Assembly: GCA_026392035.1 (NCBI GenBank)
Contig: JAPLCX010000064.1
Coordinates: forward strand, 25,130-89,129
Source of the DNA: Candidatus Auribacterota bacterium
GTDB taxonomy: Bacteria; Auribacterota; Tritonobacteria; UBA1439
Reading direction: 5' to 3'
DNA length: 64,000 bases
Positions within the stretch are counted from its first letter, which is position 1, and each line of letters starts with the position of its first letter. The position numbers and the translations under genes are program-made. Shown here piece by piece: positions 1-9,301 of this stretch. The notes beneath the pieces are model-generated. The model was not told the DNA's origin and did no database searches. It saw nothing but the letters and a program-made list of their open reading frames with translations.

Positions 1-1284
1 GGCGAGGAATATCCACAGCCTCGCCACCTCGCCCCTGTTGATGCCGATGAGATCGAGAAAGAGCAGCATGGCGGCGGTTGAGAGTGTGAGGAGCGGGCCC
101 GGTTCCAGCAGCGTTTTCCAAATCTCCCCTCCACGCCCCACCCTGTTTCTCACGGCGGAGATGCCGCGCGCGAGCGCCCCTCCCATCGCGAAAAAGAAGA
201 GGATCATCTGGGCGATGCCTGCACTAAAAAAGAAATCCTTTGGATTCTGGACGACCCATATCCCGTAGCTCCTCTGGTCGTGCAGGTTAAAATCTATCGC
301 ATCCCTGAGCACCATGAGAAAAACCTCAACGATATTGAACTCCAGCAGGAGGAGCACTGCGAGATGGAGGGCGAGAAATGAGAGGGCGGCGTATGCGATC
401 ATACCCACGAGCTGTGGCCGCTGGATCTTTCTCTCAAAGTAGTATTTCGCGCAGAGGGCGACACACACGATACCCATGACCAGCGGAAGCGGTTCAAAGA
501 ATAGCACGAGATAGATCGAGCACCCCGCGAGCACGAGATACGCCACGCCGCGTGACTCGAGGTACCTCAGGAAGAGGAGGAGCGTGAGGAGAATGAACAC
601 CGGCGTGACGGTGTTGAGGATCGGGAAGAAAAAGATCTTCGCGGGGATAAAGAGGTAGAGGATCAACGAGTAGATTGCGGTCTGGGCGTTATGGAATATG
701 CGCTTCACCAGGGCGTAGGTCAGCAGCGCGCCGATGTTCGAGATGAGGATGACGAGCCACCCCATTACCCGTGGCGAGGCGGTGAGCGCGCGCATGAGCG
801 AGAAGAACACGATCTTCCCCGGCATGTTGCTCCTCACGTGCCGCGGCATGCGCGGCGCGATCGTTTCGTAGTGCCTGAGGAGTTTATCCGCGCGGTATTC
901 CATCGCCGGTTTATAGAACGAATTGGCCACGTCGCTCTTGATAATGGTTGCCAGCGAATATGGATACACTGAACGGAGCGTCAGCTGGATGAAAAAACCG
1001 GTGATGAGCCAGAGACAAATGAACCCGCGCTCGCGCCCCCCTATGTATCGGTTGGTGAGGAGTAGCAGCGCGAAGATGAACGGAAGGGCCGCGAGGGAGA
1101 CAAGAATCGGAGCCCATGTGATGCCCCGGTAGTACGGATAGGTCCAGTTGCCCGGAGCCGACCCGAAGGAGATATTTTTTGTAGCGACGAGAGAAATAAA
1201 AATAAGTAACGCGGCTGCGATACATATATTCACCGCCGCTGCTTTACCAATTCTCAATCTGGCCATTTTTACCACCCGCGACAT
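1..1284 (-). CDS. polytopic membrane protein, probable GT-C glycosyltransferase (C-terminus cut by window edge)
   Basis: I translated this frame from the reverse complement. It is open from an ATG at 1284 to the left edge, about 428 codons with no stop, so the 3' end is missing. The protein is almost entirely hydrophobic, with roughly ten membrane spans. It carries a short soluble stretch after the second span (YKPAMEYRADKLLRHYETI) and ends at the edge with NRGEVARLWIFLA. That last motif recalls bacterial membrane proteins of the GT-C/ArnT-like group, which transfer sugars from polyprenyl-phosphate donors. The family assignment is an inference from memory. The start lies 4 bp beyond the stop of the next upstream membrane protein, so the two are probably translationally coupled. 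A second in-frame ATG at 1265 is an alternative start. Confidence 0.72.
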   Translation of the reverse strand, partial: MSRVVKMARLRIGKAAAVNICIAAALLIFISLVATKNISFGSAPGNWTYPYYRGITWAPILVSLAALPFIFALLLLTNRYIGGRERGFICLWLITGFFIQLTLRSVYPYSLATIIKSDVANSFYKPAMEYRADKLLRHYETIAPRMPRHVRSNMPGKIVFFSLMRALTASPRVMGWLVILISNIGALLTYALVKRIFHNAQTAIYSLILYLFIPAKIFFFPILNTVTPVFILLTLLLFLRYLESRGVAYLVLAGCSIYLVLFFEPLPLVMGIVCVALCAKYYFERKIQRPQLVGMIAYAALSFLALHLAVLLLLEFNIVEVFLMVLRDAIDFNLHDQRSYGIWVVQNPKDFFFSAGIAQMILFFFAMGGALARGISAVRNRVGRGGEIWKTLLEPGPLLTLSTAAMLLFLDLIGINRGEVARLWIFLA

Positions 1285-1288
1285 GGGC

Positions 1289-2689
1289 TCATCGCACACG
1301 ATCGGGCGACAGGGCGTACGCGCACCTGGAGCGCTCCGGAATCAGGTAGAGGAGCATGAGAAAGATCATTTGGGCTGAAATGAGATAATAGTAATTGCAG
1401 AAGGCATTCTTGAGGACGAGGAGCGCGCAGAAAGAGACCGTGATGCTCGCGCGAAGGAAACCCGCGATGTTTTTGTCCTCTATGAGGAGCAAAAGGATGA
1501 GAAGGGACAGGATGAGCGGCAGGGAGATCACGGGAGGTATGTGTGTTCCGTAGCGGTTGAAGAGGAGGCTCTCGAGGCTGAGCGCATCGGGCCGGGACCC
1601 CAGTTTCAGATGGTGCATCACCGTGCTGTACAGGAATTGCCTCGGGGAAGCAATCAGATAGGGCAGGATCGTAATGAGCACGATCATCGAAATGACAAGG
1701 ATTTTCTTCCCTCCCCCCTCGAGGAGAAAAATAAAGGGAAGCAGGATGAGATTATATTGCTTCGCGGCGAAGAATACCCCCAGGACGATTGTCCCGGCCC
1801 TCTGAGACCCACGGTAGATGAGGTAGATAGCCACACAGAGGAGGCCGGCTGAAATAGGCTCCGTCCATGCTTGCTCGAGCACGAAAAAGGACAGCGGATT
1901 GGCCAGATAGACCAGGGCCAACAGGGGAGCCGCGAGCTTCGGGTAAGAGTCCCCTCGGGCCATTCCATGCACCGTGGCGATCCGGTAGAGCATACACGCG
2001 CAGACAAGGTCAAAGAAGATAGAGCATGTGCGGATATCTCCAAATGCCCAGCGAAACGGCGCAAGAAGTGCAACAGTCACAGGAAAATAGAACAGCCCGG
2101 GCAAATAGGTGCCCGGCGGGTAGATCGCTGTATACGTCGCCCTGTAGGGATTCTCACCGGCGAAAAGAGCCCTCGTCGCCTCCTGGAGAATGTAGTACAC
2201 ATCTATGTGGGGTTTGGGTGATGCAAAGATGACAAAGACCTTGCCGGCGAGAAACATACCCGCGCAGAGGATGATCAAGAGGCGTAGCGCAAAAATGTGC
2301 TTCCGCCCCTTTGAACGGATGAGTGCGATCAGGATGCCTATGCCGAGCGGGAAGGCGCAGAGGCCACATGCATTGATCATACGATTGGAGAGAGGATTCT
2401 CGCAGTACATCAGGCTGTTGGTGAGACCAAGAATGAGAGAGAAGAGACAGAGACACGCAGAGAGGAGGATGAGTGGAGCCGTACTATTTGCCGCATGCAC
2501 CTTCCTGAACAGGGGGCAATAGAGGAGGCCGAGCGGAGCCAGTAATGCGATGAGCGAGAGAGCTGCCCAGGAGCGGTAGCTGCCGAAGGTAGCGTATAGG
2601 ACCGAGCTTATGGTGAGATACATCAGAAATAGTGGATAGAAACCATAGCTATAGCAAATCCCATTCGCCTCTTGTTTCACTGGAGTCAC
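1289..2689 (-). CDS. GT87-like integral membrane glycosyltransferase
   Basis: A 466-residue protein with about ten to twelve hydrophobic spans. The segment IYPPGTYLPGLFYFPVTV at about residues 190-207, just after GENPYRATYTA, is typical of the DUF2029/GT87 alpha-mannosyltransferase group. In these proteins an acidic or aromatic periplasmic loop follows 'NPY'. Members use polyprenyl-phosphate sugars on the outer face of the cytoplasmic membrane. The GTG start at 2689 abuts the stop of the GT2 gene (TGA then GTG), so the GT2 enzyme that may make the lipid-linked sugar and this transferase are probably co-translated. The exact acceptor is unknown. A second in-frame GTG lies three codons further in. 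I am confident that it is a membrane GT-C-type protein and less so of the GT87 subfamily. Confidence 0.7.
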   Translation of the reverse strand: MTPVKQEANGICYSYGFYPLFLMYLTISSVLYATFGSYRSWAALSLIALLAPLGLLYCPLFRKVHAANSTAPLILLSACLCLFSLILGLTNSLMYCENPLSNRMINACGLCAFPLGIGILIALIRSKGRKHIFALRLLIILCAGMFLAGKVFVIFASPKPHIDVYYILQEATRALFAGENPYRATYTAIYPPGTYLPGLFYFPVTVALLAPFRWAFGDIRTCSIFFDLVCACMLYRIATVHGMARGDSYPKLAAPLLALVYLANPLSFFVLEQAWTEPISAGLLCVAIYLIYRGSQRAGTIVLGVFFAAKQYNLILLPFIFLLEGGGKKILVISMIVLITILPYLIASPRQFLYSTVMHHLKLGSRPDALSLESLLFNRYGTHIPPVISLPLILSLLILLLLIEDKNIAGFLRASITVSFCALLVLKNAFCNYYYLISAQMIFLMLLYLIPERSRCAYALSPDRVR

Positions 2690-3451
2690 TCAGACCTGTA
2701 ATTTTTTGCCATTCCGGTTGAATATCGAAAACCGGCCGAGCCGCAGTTTTTGGAGTACGAATTGCAGGGCGGTGCCGACCACCCCCCATCCATATGCCAC
2801 ACTCCTGCCGAATCCTATGGAGGAAGACTCCCTGGTATATTGCGAAGGCGCCGTCAGCTCGCCTATCCTGTAGCCGAAATAGATTGCCTGAGCCAAGATC
2901 TGGTTGTCAAATATAAAGTCGTCGGAATTTTCCAGGAGGGGAAGGCTTGAGAGCACTTCTCTTGAAAAGCCTCTGTAGCCGGTGTGGTATTCTGAAATTT
3001 TCTGGCCGAGCAAAATATTCTCCATGAAGGTGAGTGCCCTATTAAAAAAATATTTATAAAGGGGCATGCCGCCCCTCAGGGCCATGCCGCCCAATATCCT
3101 GGAGCCGAGCACGACATCAAACATTCCCGAGGCGATAAGTCCCGCCATGGCGGTTATCAGCTTGGGAGGATACTGATAATCCGGATGAAGCATTATCACT
3201 ATGTCTGCTCCCTTTTTGAGAGCTTCCCGATAGCACGTTTTCTGATTGCCTCCATAGCCCCTGTTTTCATCATGCACGTGAACCTCAATTCCCAATTTTT
3301 TTGCTACGGAAACAGTATTGTCACTGCTGCGATCATCCGTGAGAAGTATCACATCGACAATTCCCCTGGGGATCTCGTGATAGGTTTTCTCCAGTGTCTT
3401 CTCAGCATTGTATGCAGGCAGCACCACAACTATCTTCTTGCCTTCGAGCAT
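2690..3451 (-). CDS. GT2 family glycosyltransferase (polyprenyl-phosphate sugar synthase type)
   Basis: A 253-residue GT-A fold enzyme. It opens with VVVLPAYNAEKTLEKTY and has the nucleotide-sugar Asp motif DVILLTDDRSSDNT at about residues 33-46, followed by HDENRGYGGNQKTCYREAL and the DxD-like MLHPDYQYPPK. The acceptor-side segment GSRILGGMALRGGMP and the YHTGYRGFSREVL motif resemble DPM1/dolichol-phosphate mannosyltransferase-like bacterial enzymes that make polyprenyl-phosphate sugars for GT-C transferases. I place the start at the ATG at 3451 because GGAGGGG lies just upstream of it; the longer frame starts with a TTG that overlaps this ribosome-binding site. The gene is directly upstream of, and abuts, the GT87-like gene. 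That pairing supports donor synthesis feeding the membrane transferases. Confidence 0.85.
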   Translation of the reverse strand: MLEGKKIVVVLPAYNAEKTLEKTYHEIPRGIVDVILLTDDRSSDNTVSVAKKLGIEVHVHDENRGYGGNQKTCYREALKKGADIVIMLHPDYQYPPKLITAMAGLIASGMFDVVLGSRILGGMALRGGMPLYKYFFNRALTFMENILLGQKISEYHTGYRGFSREVLSSLPLLENSDDFIFDNQILAQAIYFGYRIGELTAPSQYTRESSSIGFGRSVAYGWGVVGTALQFVLQKLRLGRFSIFNRNGKKLQV

Positions 3452-3496
3452 CTCACACCCCTCCAATCGAGAGCACGTTGAATTGTACGGGTTTGA

Positions 3497-3602
3497 TTCA
3501 TCAAGCCCGTATTTGACTCGGATTCGATAAAACTTGTCCTGAGCGGAGCCGAAGGATCCCTGCCCGGCCGGCAGGCGGGGAACCCCTACGACAGAATGAT
3601 GT
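3497..3602 (-). repeat. dispersed repeat R1, copy 1 (inverted orientation)
   Basis: This gap between the GT2 and YfhO genes holds an imperfect element with gggtttgattcatcaagccc at one end and aacccctacg at the other. Inside it are the words 'tgtcctgagcggagccgaag' and a cctgcc/ggcagg palindrome at about 3559-3579. The same block, in the opposite orientation, recurs at 27141-27262 and 37721-37880. Confidence 0.75.
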
Positions 3603-3607
3603 TCACT

Positions 3608-5926
3608 TCAGTCGAATATGCATCTCATACTTGTGACAACGGCGATGAGCAATGAAATCAGGGAGATCGCCACGCCAATTTTAAAGGAAGATGGTGAATA
3701 GTAAAAGTGCAGATTGTGATCGCCCGCAGTCGAGATGGCAACGAGCCTGAAGCTGCCGTTCGCTCTGTGGATCTTTACCTTCCGTCCGTCAATAAACGCC
3801 CTCCAGCCCGGAAAGTAATTATCGCTCAGGATCAGATAGCAGGGTCTTTCTGCGTGGATTTTCAGCGCTACCTCCCGCGGCCTGTAGCGCGTGATGGTGC
3901 AGGAACTGTTCGAAATGCCGCCCGCGTGGTACAGTGGCACATCCCGGTCGGCGACCAGCGCCTCACTGCGGAAGTCAAGTCCCGGCAGCTCCTTGAGCAC
4001 CTCGTCGCCGGAGCCGACGACACGCACCCGCGGCACGAGGAAGGCGCGCGGCATGCACGAGAGGTTTTCAAATATGCGCACCGAGCGGTCAGCGTATGCG
4101 CACCGGTAGCGCTCCGGATAGCGCACGCGCATCGCGCGCCGAGGGTCCTGATCTTTCGCGCACATGATATATTTCACATTAAGGAAACTCGCCATCTCTT
4201 CGTTGACGCTGGTGACCACCTGAAAAAGGTTTTCAAAATTTCCGAGCGCCGACTGGAAGAGTCCGTATGATCCGATCCCCATGGCATCGTAGTTCCTCGG
4301 TTCCTGGATCCCGTACCAGGCGCTGAGGTCGGGGAAAAACAGATCCCCCATGAAGAGGCATCGATGCACCGATTGATCCCTCTGGAGGAAGCGGAGGGAG
4401 GGTGACGTAGGATAGAACTGGCTCTCCGGAATCGCGGGATTGAAACCGATTGCGTGGACACCCGTCTGCGCGAACATCAGCAGGCCCAGATACAGCGCCG
4501 CGCGTCTGCCCGTCAGCAGGCCGTACCGGCAGAGCAGGAGGATGAGAGAGGTCACCATGATGAACGCGAGGAATAAGATCGGCGGCGCGAGGTTGTGGCG
4601 AAAGCGGAACTGGAAGTTGTACGCTTCGAAAAAGGCCTTATTGGAAACGGCGAGCACAACTGCCGCAGCGAGGACAAGTGCCGCGAGTCCGATCACGGCT
4701 GCCGCACGCGGAGGCCGTGCGCCATTCTCTGTAATAGAATGGATAGAGAACGCCCCGATGACGCAGAGCGAGAAGCCGAGGCAGAAGAGCAGGCGGCTGT
4801 TATCGGCGATGTCGAGGAAGGGGACTGCGGTGAGGATCCGGTAGATCGGCTCTCTCTTGTATATCACGCAGAAGCACAGTGCTCCTAGGATCAGGTAGAA
4901 CCAGACGTACCCCTTATTTCGCGCCGTGCTGAGGATGGCGAGAAGGGACAGGATGACCGTGGTCACACCGGCGAGTCCGCCCACGGACACGCAGTAGTTG
5001 GTGAACGGAGCGAAGTAGCTCTTGTGGCTTGGGTTTCCGTAGAAATCGGGAATCAGGTTGAGGATCGCCGCGGGGAGCGGGAGGTAGTGCGGGTTCGCCG
5101 CATATGCCGCCCGTCGAGTGTATGCCGTGCTCAGGAACAGGTACTCGAGAAAAGGGATGAGCTGGACGGCCGCCAAGCCCAACCCAAGGGCTGAGAAGAG
5201 GAGGAAGCACGCGAGCCTCCTCCGGCATTGGCCCCAGGAAAGTTCACCGGATAGCAACCTCCAGAGGAGGTATGCGAGCGCAATGAGAAGCACGTGGATG
5301 AGCGTCTCGATATGGCCGGCGAGGGCGGCGAGCGCCACGGAAAGGGCGACGAGGAGCGACGGCCATCTGCCGGGGGGACTCTGCCTGAGGAACTGCTCGA
5401 TGAGAAAGAGCAGGAGGGGGAAGAAGATCATGACGCTGCTCAGCGGCCACTGGAGCCAGAACACATTGAAGCCGAGGAATGCGAAGTTCACGCTGCCGAA
5501 CGTTGCGCCCCCCCTGTTGAGGCCGAGCGAGCGCAGGTAGAGATACGTGGAGAGCGCGATGAGGGAGAGTTTGAGAAATGCAGCGGCGACCAGAGCGATT
5601 TTCCATGGCAGGATATAGAAACAGAGATTGAGCGGAAAGAGCACTGCGGATTGCAGGTTGGCGAAGTGAGGTACGCCTGCGCCGGAGCAGGGGTTCCAGA
5701 GGGGGAAAGAACCGCCGAGGATCTGCTCGCGGCTGAATTTCAACCATGGGTGTATCTGGGTCACGATATCGGAGAGGAGCACGTTTCGTGGGGTGTACGG
5801 TACACCGGGAATGGAGAAGGGCGACCACATCTGGAGAATATCGGCAGGGGAAAAGTAGGCGCCGCTGAAGAGCGATAGTGAGAAGAATATGAGAATGGAA
5901 CAAAGGATGAGTATGTGGTATTTCAT
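3608..5926 (-). CDS. YfhO-family membrane protein (GT-C-like)
   Basis: A 772-residue polytopic protein with about a dozen N-terminal membrane spans. A large soluble region follows (about residues 480-740), and there is a final span near the C-terminus. The N-terminal loop after span 1 reads DIVTQIHPWLKFSREQILGG then FPLWNPCSGAGVP, a hallmark of the YfhO family (PF09586). The C-terminal half has the typical VKYIMCAKDQDP and LSDNYFPGWRAFIDGRKV motifs of that family. Characterised YfhO proteins act in glycosylation of lipoteichoic acid or other cell-surface polymers. The substrate here is unknown. It sits in a minus-strand block of surface-sugar genes, separated from its neighbours by short repeat-bearing gaps, so it may have its own transcript. 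Confidence 0.85.
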   Translation of the reverse strand: MKYHILILCSILIFFSLSLFSGAYFSPADILQMWSPFSIPGVPYTPRNVLLSDIVTQIHPWLKFSREQILGGSFPLWNPCSGAGVPHFANLQSAVLFPLNLCFYILPWKIALVAAAFLKLSLIALSTYLYLRSLGLNRGGATFGSVNFAFLGFNVFWLQWPLSSVMIFFPLLLFLIEQFLRQSPPGRWPSLLVALSVALAALAGHIETLIHVLLIALAYLLWRLLSGELSWGQCRRRLACFLLFSALGLGLAAVQLIPFLEYLFLSTAYTRRAAYAANPHYLPLPAAILNLIPDFYGNPSHKSYFAPFTNYCVSVGGLAGVTTVILSLLAILSTARNKGYVWFYLILGALCFCVIYKREPIYRILTAVPFLDIADNSRLLFCLGFSLCVIGAFSIHSITENGARPPRAAAVIGLAALVLAAAVVLAVSNKAFFEAYNFQFRFRHNLAPPILFLAFIMVTSLILLLCRYGLLTGRRAALYLGLLMFAQTGVHAIGFNPAIPESQFYPTSPSLRFLQRDQSVHRCLFMGDLFFPDLSAWYGIQEPRNYDAMGIGSYGLFQSALGNFENLFQVVTSVNEEMASFLNVKYIMCAKDQDPRRAMRVRYPERYRCAYADRSVRIFENLSCMPRAFLVPRVRVVGSGDEVLKELPGLDFRSEALVADRDVPLYHAGGISNSSCTITRYRPREVALKIHAERPCYLILSDNYFPGWRAFIDGRKVKIHRANGSFRLVAISTAGDHNLHFYYSPSSFKIGVAISLISLLIAVVTSMRCIFD

Positions 5927-6102
5927 GCGGGGCGCCGATCAGGCTCGGGTATACAAGATAATTGCTTTAAGATGGATCATCCCTTTGGCAACAACCAGTG
6001 CCGATCTGAAGGAGTATATTATATATATTCCGACAAGCACATCAGCAGAGGTTCCTATTTTAAGTACAACATGTACAGTGAGCGCTCCTTTTGAGTCTGG
6101 CT

Positions 6103-7656
6103 CTATAGCTGAGTTTCTGCATACCGTTTCATAATATTGTTATGTTGATCGTAAATGAGGATGATGCTATTTTTAATCTGATCGATTTTTTTCAACTCCC
6201 CAACGTCAATCTCCTTGTGTCCTCGCCATGTCCCTTCTGCGCCCGGCAGCCGAACGGCCTCTATGTCTCCTGATCTCCCTCCGTAGGCAAAAAAGAGCGC
6301 TTCTGAAATGCCATTTCTAAAAATAAATGCATATCCTATCGAAGATTGGATTCCGTCGGGGAGATTAACAAAATATACTTTGCGACCGGCTAATGAATCC
6401 GGTTCAAGCTCCTTTACCGATTTTATGATCCGTCTCACATTATATGACGCAGTCGCCCAATCCATTTCTCTTTTTTTTATGAAAAGCACTTGTGGAATAC
6501 TAGCAGCAAGACATATCGTGATGAGTATGACTACGCTTATCCAGGAAGAGTGAGGACAGGCGTCAGCGGTCGACTTAGTGAATTTGCTGCCAAAATAGTT
6601 GGAGGAACGAACAAAAGCCATGGCCAGGATGATAGACGAGAAGCAACCGGGGAGGAAGAGGTAACGCGCTTCGACCACCGTGTAGATGGCCGGCAGGGAG
6701 ATGAACAGAAGAAAACAGGCAACCAGGAATTTCATTTGCATTGAGCCAAGCCCCAATAGCATTCCCACACCCCCACAGGCAAAGAGCATGGCGCCGATTT
6801 TTACATAGGCGGGACAGCTCAAGTGAGAATATGTGGTGAGAAACGGGAGGAAACCGTAGAGCACATATTGCGTGTAGTTCACGGCTATTTTGCCGGGGGG
6901 ATTTATCATGCTGAACGGAGCTTTGAAAAATAGGTACACGAACAAAAGCACGAGGAAGGGAATGAACTTTGCCGCCGCACAGGGCGGTGTTGATAATGGA
7001 GCAGCCGTGGGGGAGTGAAGCCGGGCAATATTGAAAACATGATATGCAACGAGAATGAAGAAAAGAGGAAATGCTGACTCCTTAGTAAAAACGGCACAGC
7101 AAAACCAGATGAGGGATAGTATATACCATCGCAGCTCCCCGCGATGGCAATAGATGTGGTAGGAAAGCAGTGCGAGAAGGCAGAAAAATGTGAGGAGGAT
7201 ATCTGCGGAGCACGATATCCAGAAGATAACCTCGCTATGGTAAAATGTGCACGCGAAAAGCACGGGGGAAACTATTGATACTATTTTATTATGGGTGATT
7301 TCAAGAGCAAGCAGGGAGAGCAGAACGCAATTGCATAGCTGAAATATAATTGCAGTTACGCGAAAGGCAATTGGAGAAGTAGAAAATAATTTGTAGATGA
7401 TTGAAAATATGAAAAGAACGCAGGGCCTGTAGAATTCCCATTCTGAAGGGATGAGGGCGGCACGTAGGCCCCCCGAAGCCCATTTAAGGAGTACGAAATC
7501 ATCCGATTGAAAATAATTATTGAGTGAATATGAGTAAAGGAGTACAAGGGTTAGCCCGCATATAATGATTACCCATGTTACTAGAGTAAAATAAGGCTCC
7601 AGATAAACTCTCTTCTCGGCGTTTGAATTTGGCATATGTAATGGTTTAGACATCAT
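6103..7656 (-). CDS. polytopic membrane protein, GT-C glycosyltransferase-like
   Basis: A 517-residue protein with about eleven membrane spans followed by a roughly 120-residue C-terminal soluble part rich in charged residues (LKKIDQIKNSIILIYDQHNN). The first extracytoplasmic loop contains NNYFQSDDFVLLKWASGG and then EFYRPCVLFIFSIIYKLF. An acidic DD motif after the first span is the catalytic signature of GT39/ArnT/TMTC-like GT-C enzymes. The coding sequence is noticeably A+T richer than its neighbours, with many AT-ending codons, which may indicate horizontal acquisition or relaxed selection. Two ATGs lie in tandem at 7656/7653 and another at 7635; no strong ribosome-binding site decides between them. 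The substrate is not identifiable. Confidence 0.7.
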   Translation of the reverse strand: MMSKPLHMPNSNAEKRVYLEPYFTLVTWVIIICGLTLVLLYSYSLNNYFQSDDFVLLKWASGGLRAALIPSEWEFYRPCVLFIFSIIYKLFSTSPIAFRVTAIIFQLCNCVLLSLLALEITHNKIVSIVSPVLFACTFYHSEVIFWISCSADILLTFFCLLALLSYHIYCHRGELRWYILSLIWFCCAVFTKESAFPLFFILVAYHVFNIARLHSPTAAPLSTPPCAAAKFIPFLVLLFVYLFFKAPFSMINPPGKIAVNYTQYVLYGFLPFLTTYSHLSCPAYVKIGAMLFACGGVGMLLGLGSMQMKFLVACFLLFISLPAIYTVVEARYLFLPGCFSSIILAMAFVRSSNYFGSKFTKSTADACPHSSWISVVILITICLAASIPQVLFIKKREMDWATASYNVRRIIKSVKELEPDSLAGRKVYFVNLPDGIQSSIGYAFIFRNGISEALFFAYGGRSGDIEAVRLPGAEGTWRGHKEIDVGELKKIDQIKNSIILIYDQHNNIMKRYAETQL

Positions 7657-7864
7657 ATTGGGCTCAATACGTTCGGAGTCATATTATTACAAAAATGAGA
7701 AATATTTGTATATCCATTCCCGGATGGAGTGTTTAATGTGGGTATGCGTGGTATCCAAATCACCTAGAGGCGGAAGTTCAAGCGGTGAGCGGGAGGGCGC
7801 GCTCCCTTGCTTAAAGAGCATTTAGATGCTATCTTATATCAGGAGAAGTAAATAGGAGATTATC

Positions 7865-9301
7865 ATGAAATCGAGGATCATTATAGCTATCTTCATGCTC
7901 GCCAGCTTTAATGGTGTGTGCGGCGGGGGACAGATCAGCCCTGGAATTTTCTTCCAGGGGGGGGATAATTGGGCCGGGCGGATTGACTATTTTAACGACC
8001 AAGCCGGGAAGGCGCATCCTCTCATAGGGTACTCGGTGACGTGGACATATGAATTTGGCGTCAATTGGCCCGATTATATTGCTGAAACGGTAAAGGCGGG
8101 CTCTGTCCCCATGATGACATGGATGTCTTGTGTCGATGACATTATGGACAGCGACTATCCGCTTCAAAAGATTATCGATGGGGCATTTGACGACTATATC
8201 AGGCGATCTGCAAAGACGCTTAAAAACTATAACACGAGAATACTGTGCCGCTTCGATCAGGAGATGAATTTGAACATATGGGCCTGGTCAGTGACCGCCC
8301 CTTGGAACAATGGGGATCCAAAACAGTACGTAGCGATGTGGCGGCATGTGGTGGATATTTTTAAGGAAGAAGGCGTTACCAACGTTGAATGGATATGGTG
8401 TCCTAATGCCATGAGTTACACCCTGGCGACCTGGAATGATGTGAATAACTATTATCCGGGTGACGGTTGCGTTGATTGGATCGGCCTTGATGGTTATAGC
8501 TGGGGCTCTGCGAACACGAGTGGGAATGCAAAATCTGCGCTCTCCTTCCCGTGCATATTCGATCCGATTGTTCGCGATTTTCAATGCACATATAAGAAGC
8601 CGATCATACTATGTGAGACAGGATGTCTGGAAGATGCGCGATATCCGAAACCGAAGTGGATTGGCGACGCCTACGACTATCTTTTCCAATATCCATTTAT
8701 AAAAGGAATCGTATGGCTTAACAGCTATAATCCAGAGACAGGAATGGAGGAGGATTTCCGCGTCATCCGTATGTATGATGATAAGTTGGGCGTGCCGGAA
8801 ATCGTCACGAGCGCGTACCGCAATGCGCTCACCCCCGAGTCATTTATCACCTACCTGCCGACATTGGAACAAGCGACTCCATCGGAACTTGCGTGCAACC
8901 CGCTGCCGCGCGGCAGCGAATATCCGAAACATGAGATCTTGCTCAACAAATCTCCCGGTTCGATCTATCGGACTGGTGATGTGCTGGCTCCCGCATACTT
9001 CGTCTATTCGGCAACCAATCCAGCAAACATGTTCGTGGATCCTTATGTGGTTGTAAAATTGCCGAATAACACATATTACTCGTACACTAAATCTGGATTT
9101 GTTCGTGGAATCGTTCCTGCGGCAACTGGCTTCGCCGTGAAGAGAGAGTCGAGATCAATGACATTTTACTACACGTTCTCAGGTTCTCTTCCTGAGGGAG
9201 CCTATATTCTGTACAGCGGACTTGTACGGAAAGGCCAGAGCGCACTGGTAGCGGCCAATCGGTTGAGTTTCGACCAGGACCCGTTCACGTATCAGCGCTG
9301 A
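7865..9301 (+). CDS. exported glycoside hydrolase family 26-like protein with C-terminal accessory domain
   Basis: A 478-residue protein with an N-terminal signal peptide (MKSRIIIAIFMLASFNGVCG) and a (beta/alpha)8 GH26-type domain at about 25-310. RFDQEMNLNIWAW at 129-141 matches the family's RxxHEMN acid/base motif, giving E133 as the probable acid/base. The C-terminal beta-strand motif ILCETG puts E251 as the probable nucleophile. GH26 enzymes hydrolyse beta-mannan, beta-1,3-xylan or related glucans, and the substrate cannot be chosen here. The usual His before the catalytic Glu is Gln. The last 130 or so residues form a separate Ig-like domain resembling the C-termini of two other exported proteins in this window. 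The start has AGGAG seven bases upstream. The 3' end overlaps the convergent radical SAM gene by 17 bp. Confidence 0.8.
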   Translation: MKSRIIIAIFMLASFNGVCGGGQISPGIFFQGGDNWAGRIDYFNDQAGKAHPLIGYSVTWTYEFGVNWPDYIAETVKAGSVPMMTWMSCVDDIMDSDYPLQKIIDGAFDDYIRRSAKTLKNYNTRILCRFDQEMNLNIWAWSVTAPWNNGDPKQYVAMWRHVVDIFKEEGVTNVEWIWCPNAMSYTLATWNDVNNYYPGDGCVDWIGLDGYSWGSANTSGNAKSALSFPCIFDPIVRDFQCTYKKPIILCETGCLEDARYPKPKWIGDAYDYLFQYPFIKGIVWLNSYNPETGMEEDFRVIRMYDDKLGVPEIVTSAYRNALTPESFITYLPTLEQATPSELACNPLPRGSEYPKHEILLNKSPGSIYRTGDVLAPAYFVYSATNPANMFVDPYVVVKLPNNTYYSYTKSGFVRGIVPAATGFAVKRESRSMTFYYTFSGSLPEGAYILYSGLVRKGQSALVAANRLSFDQDPFTYQR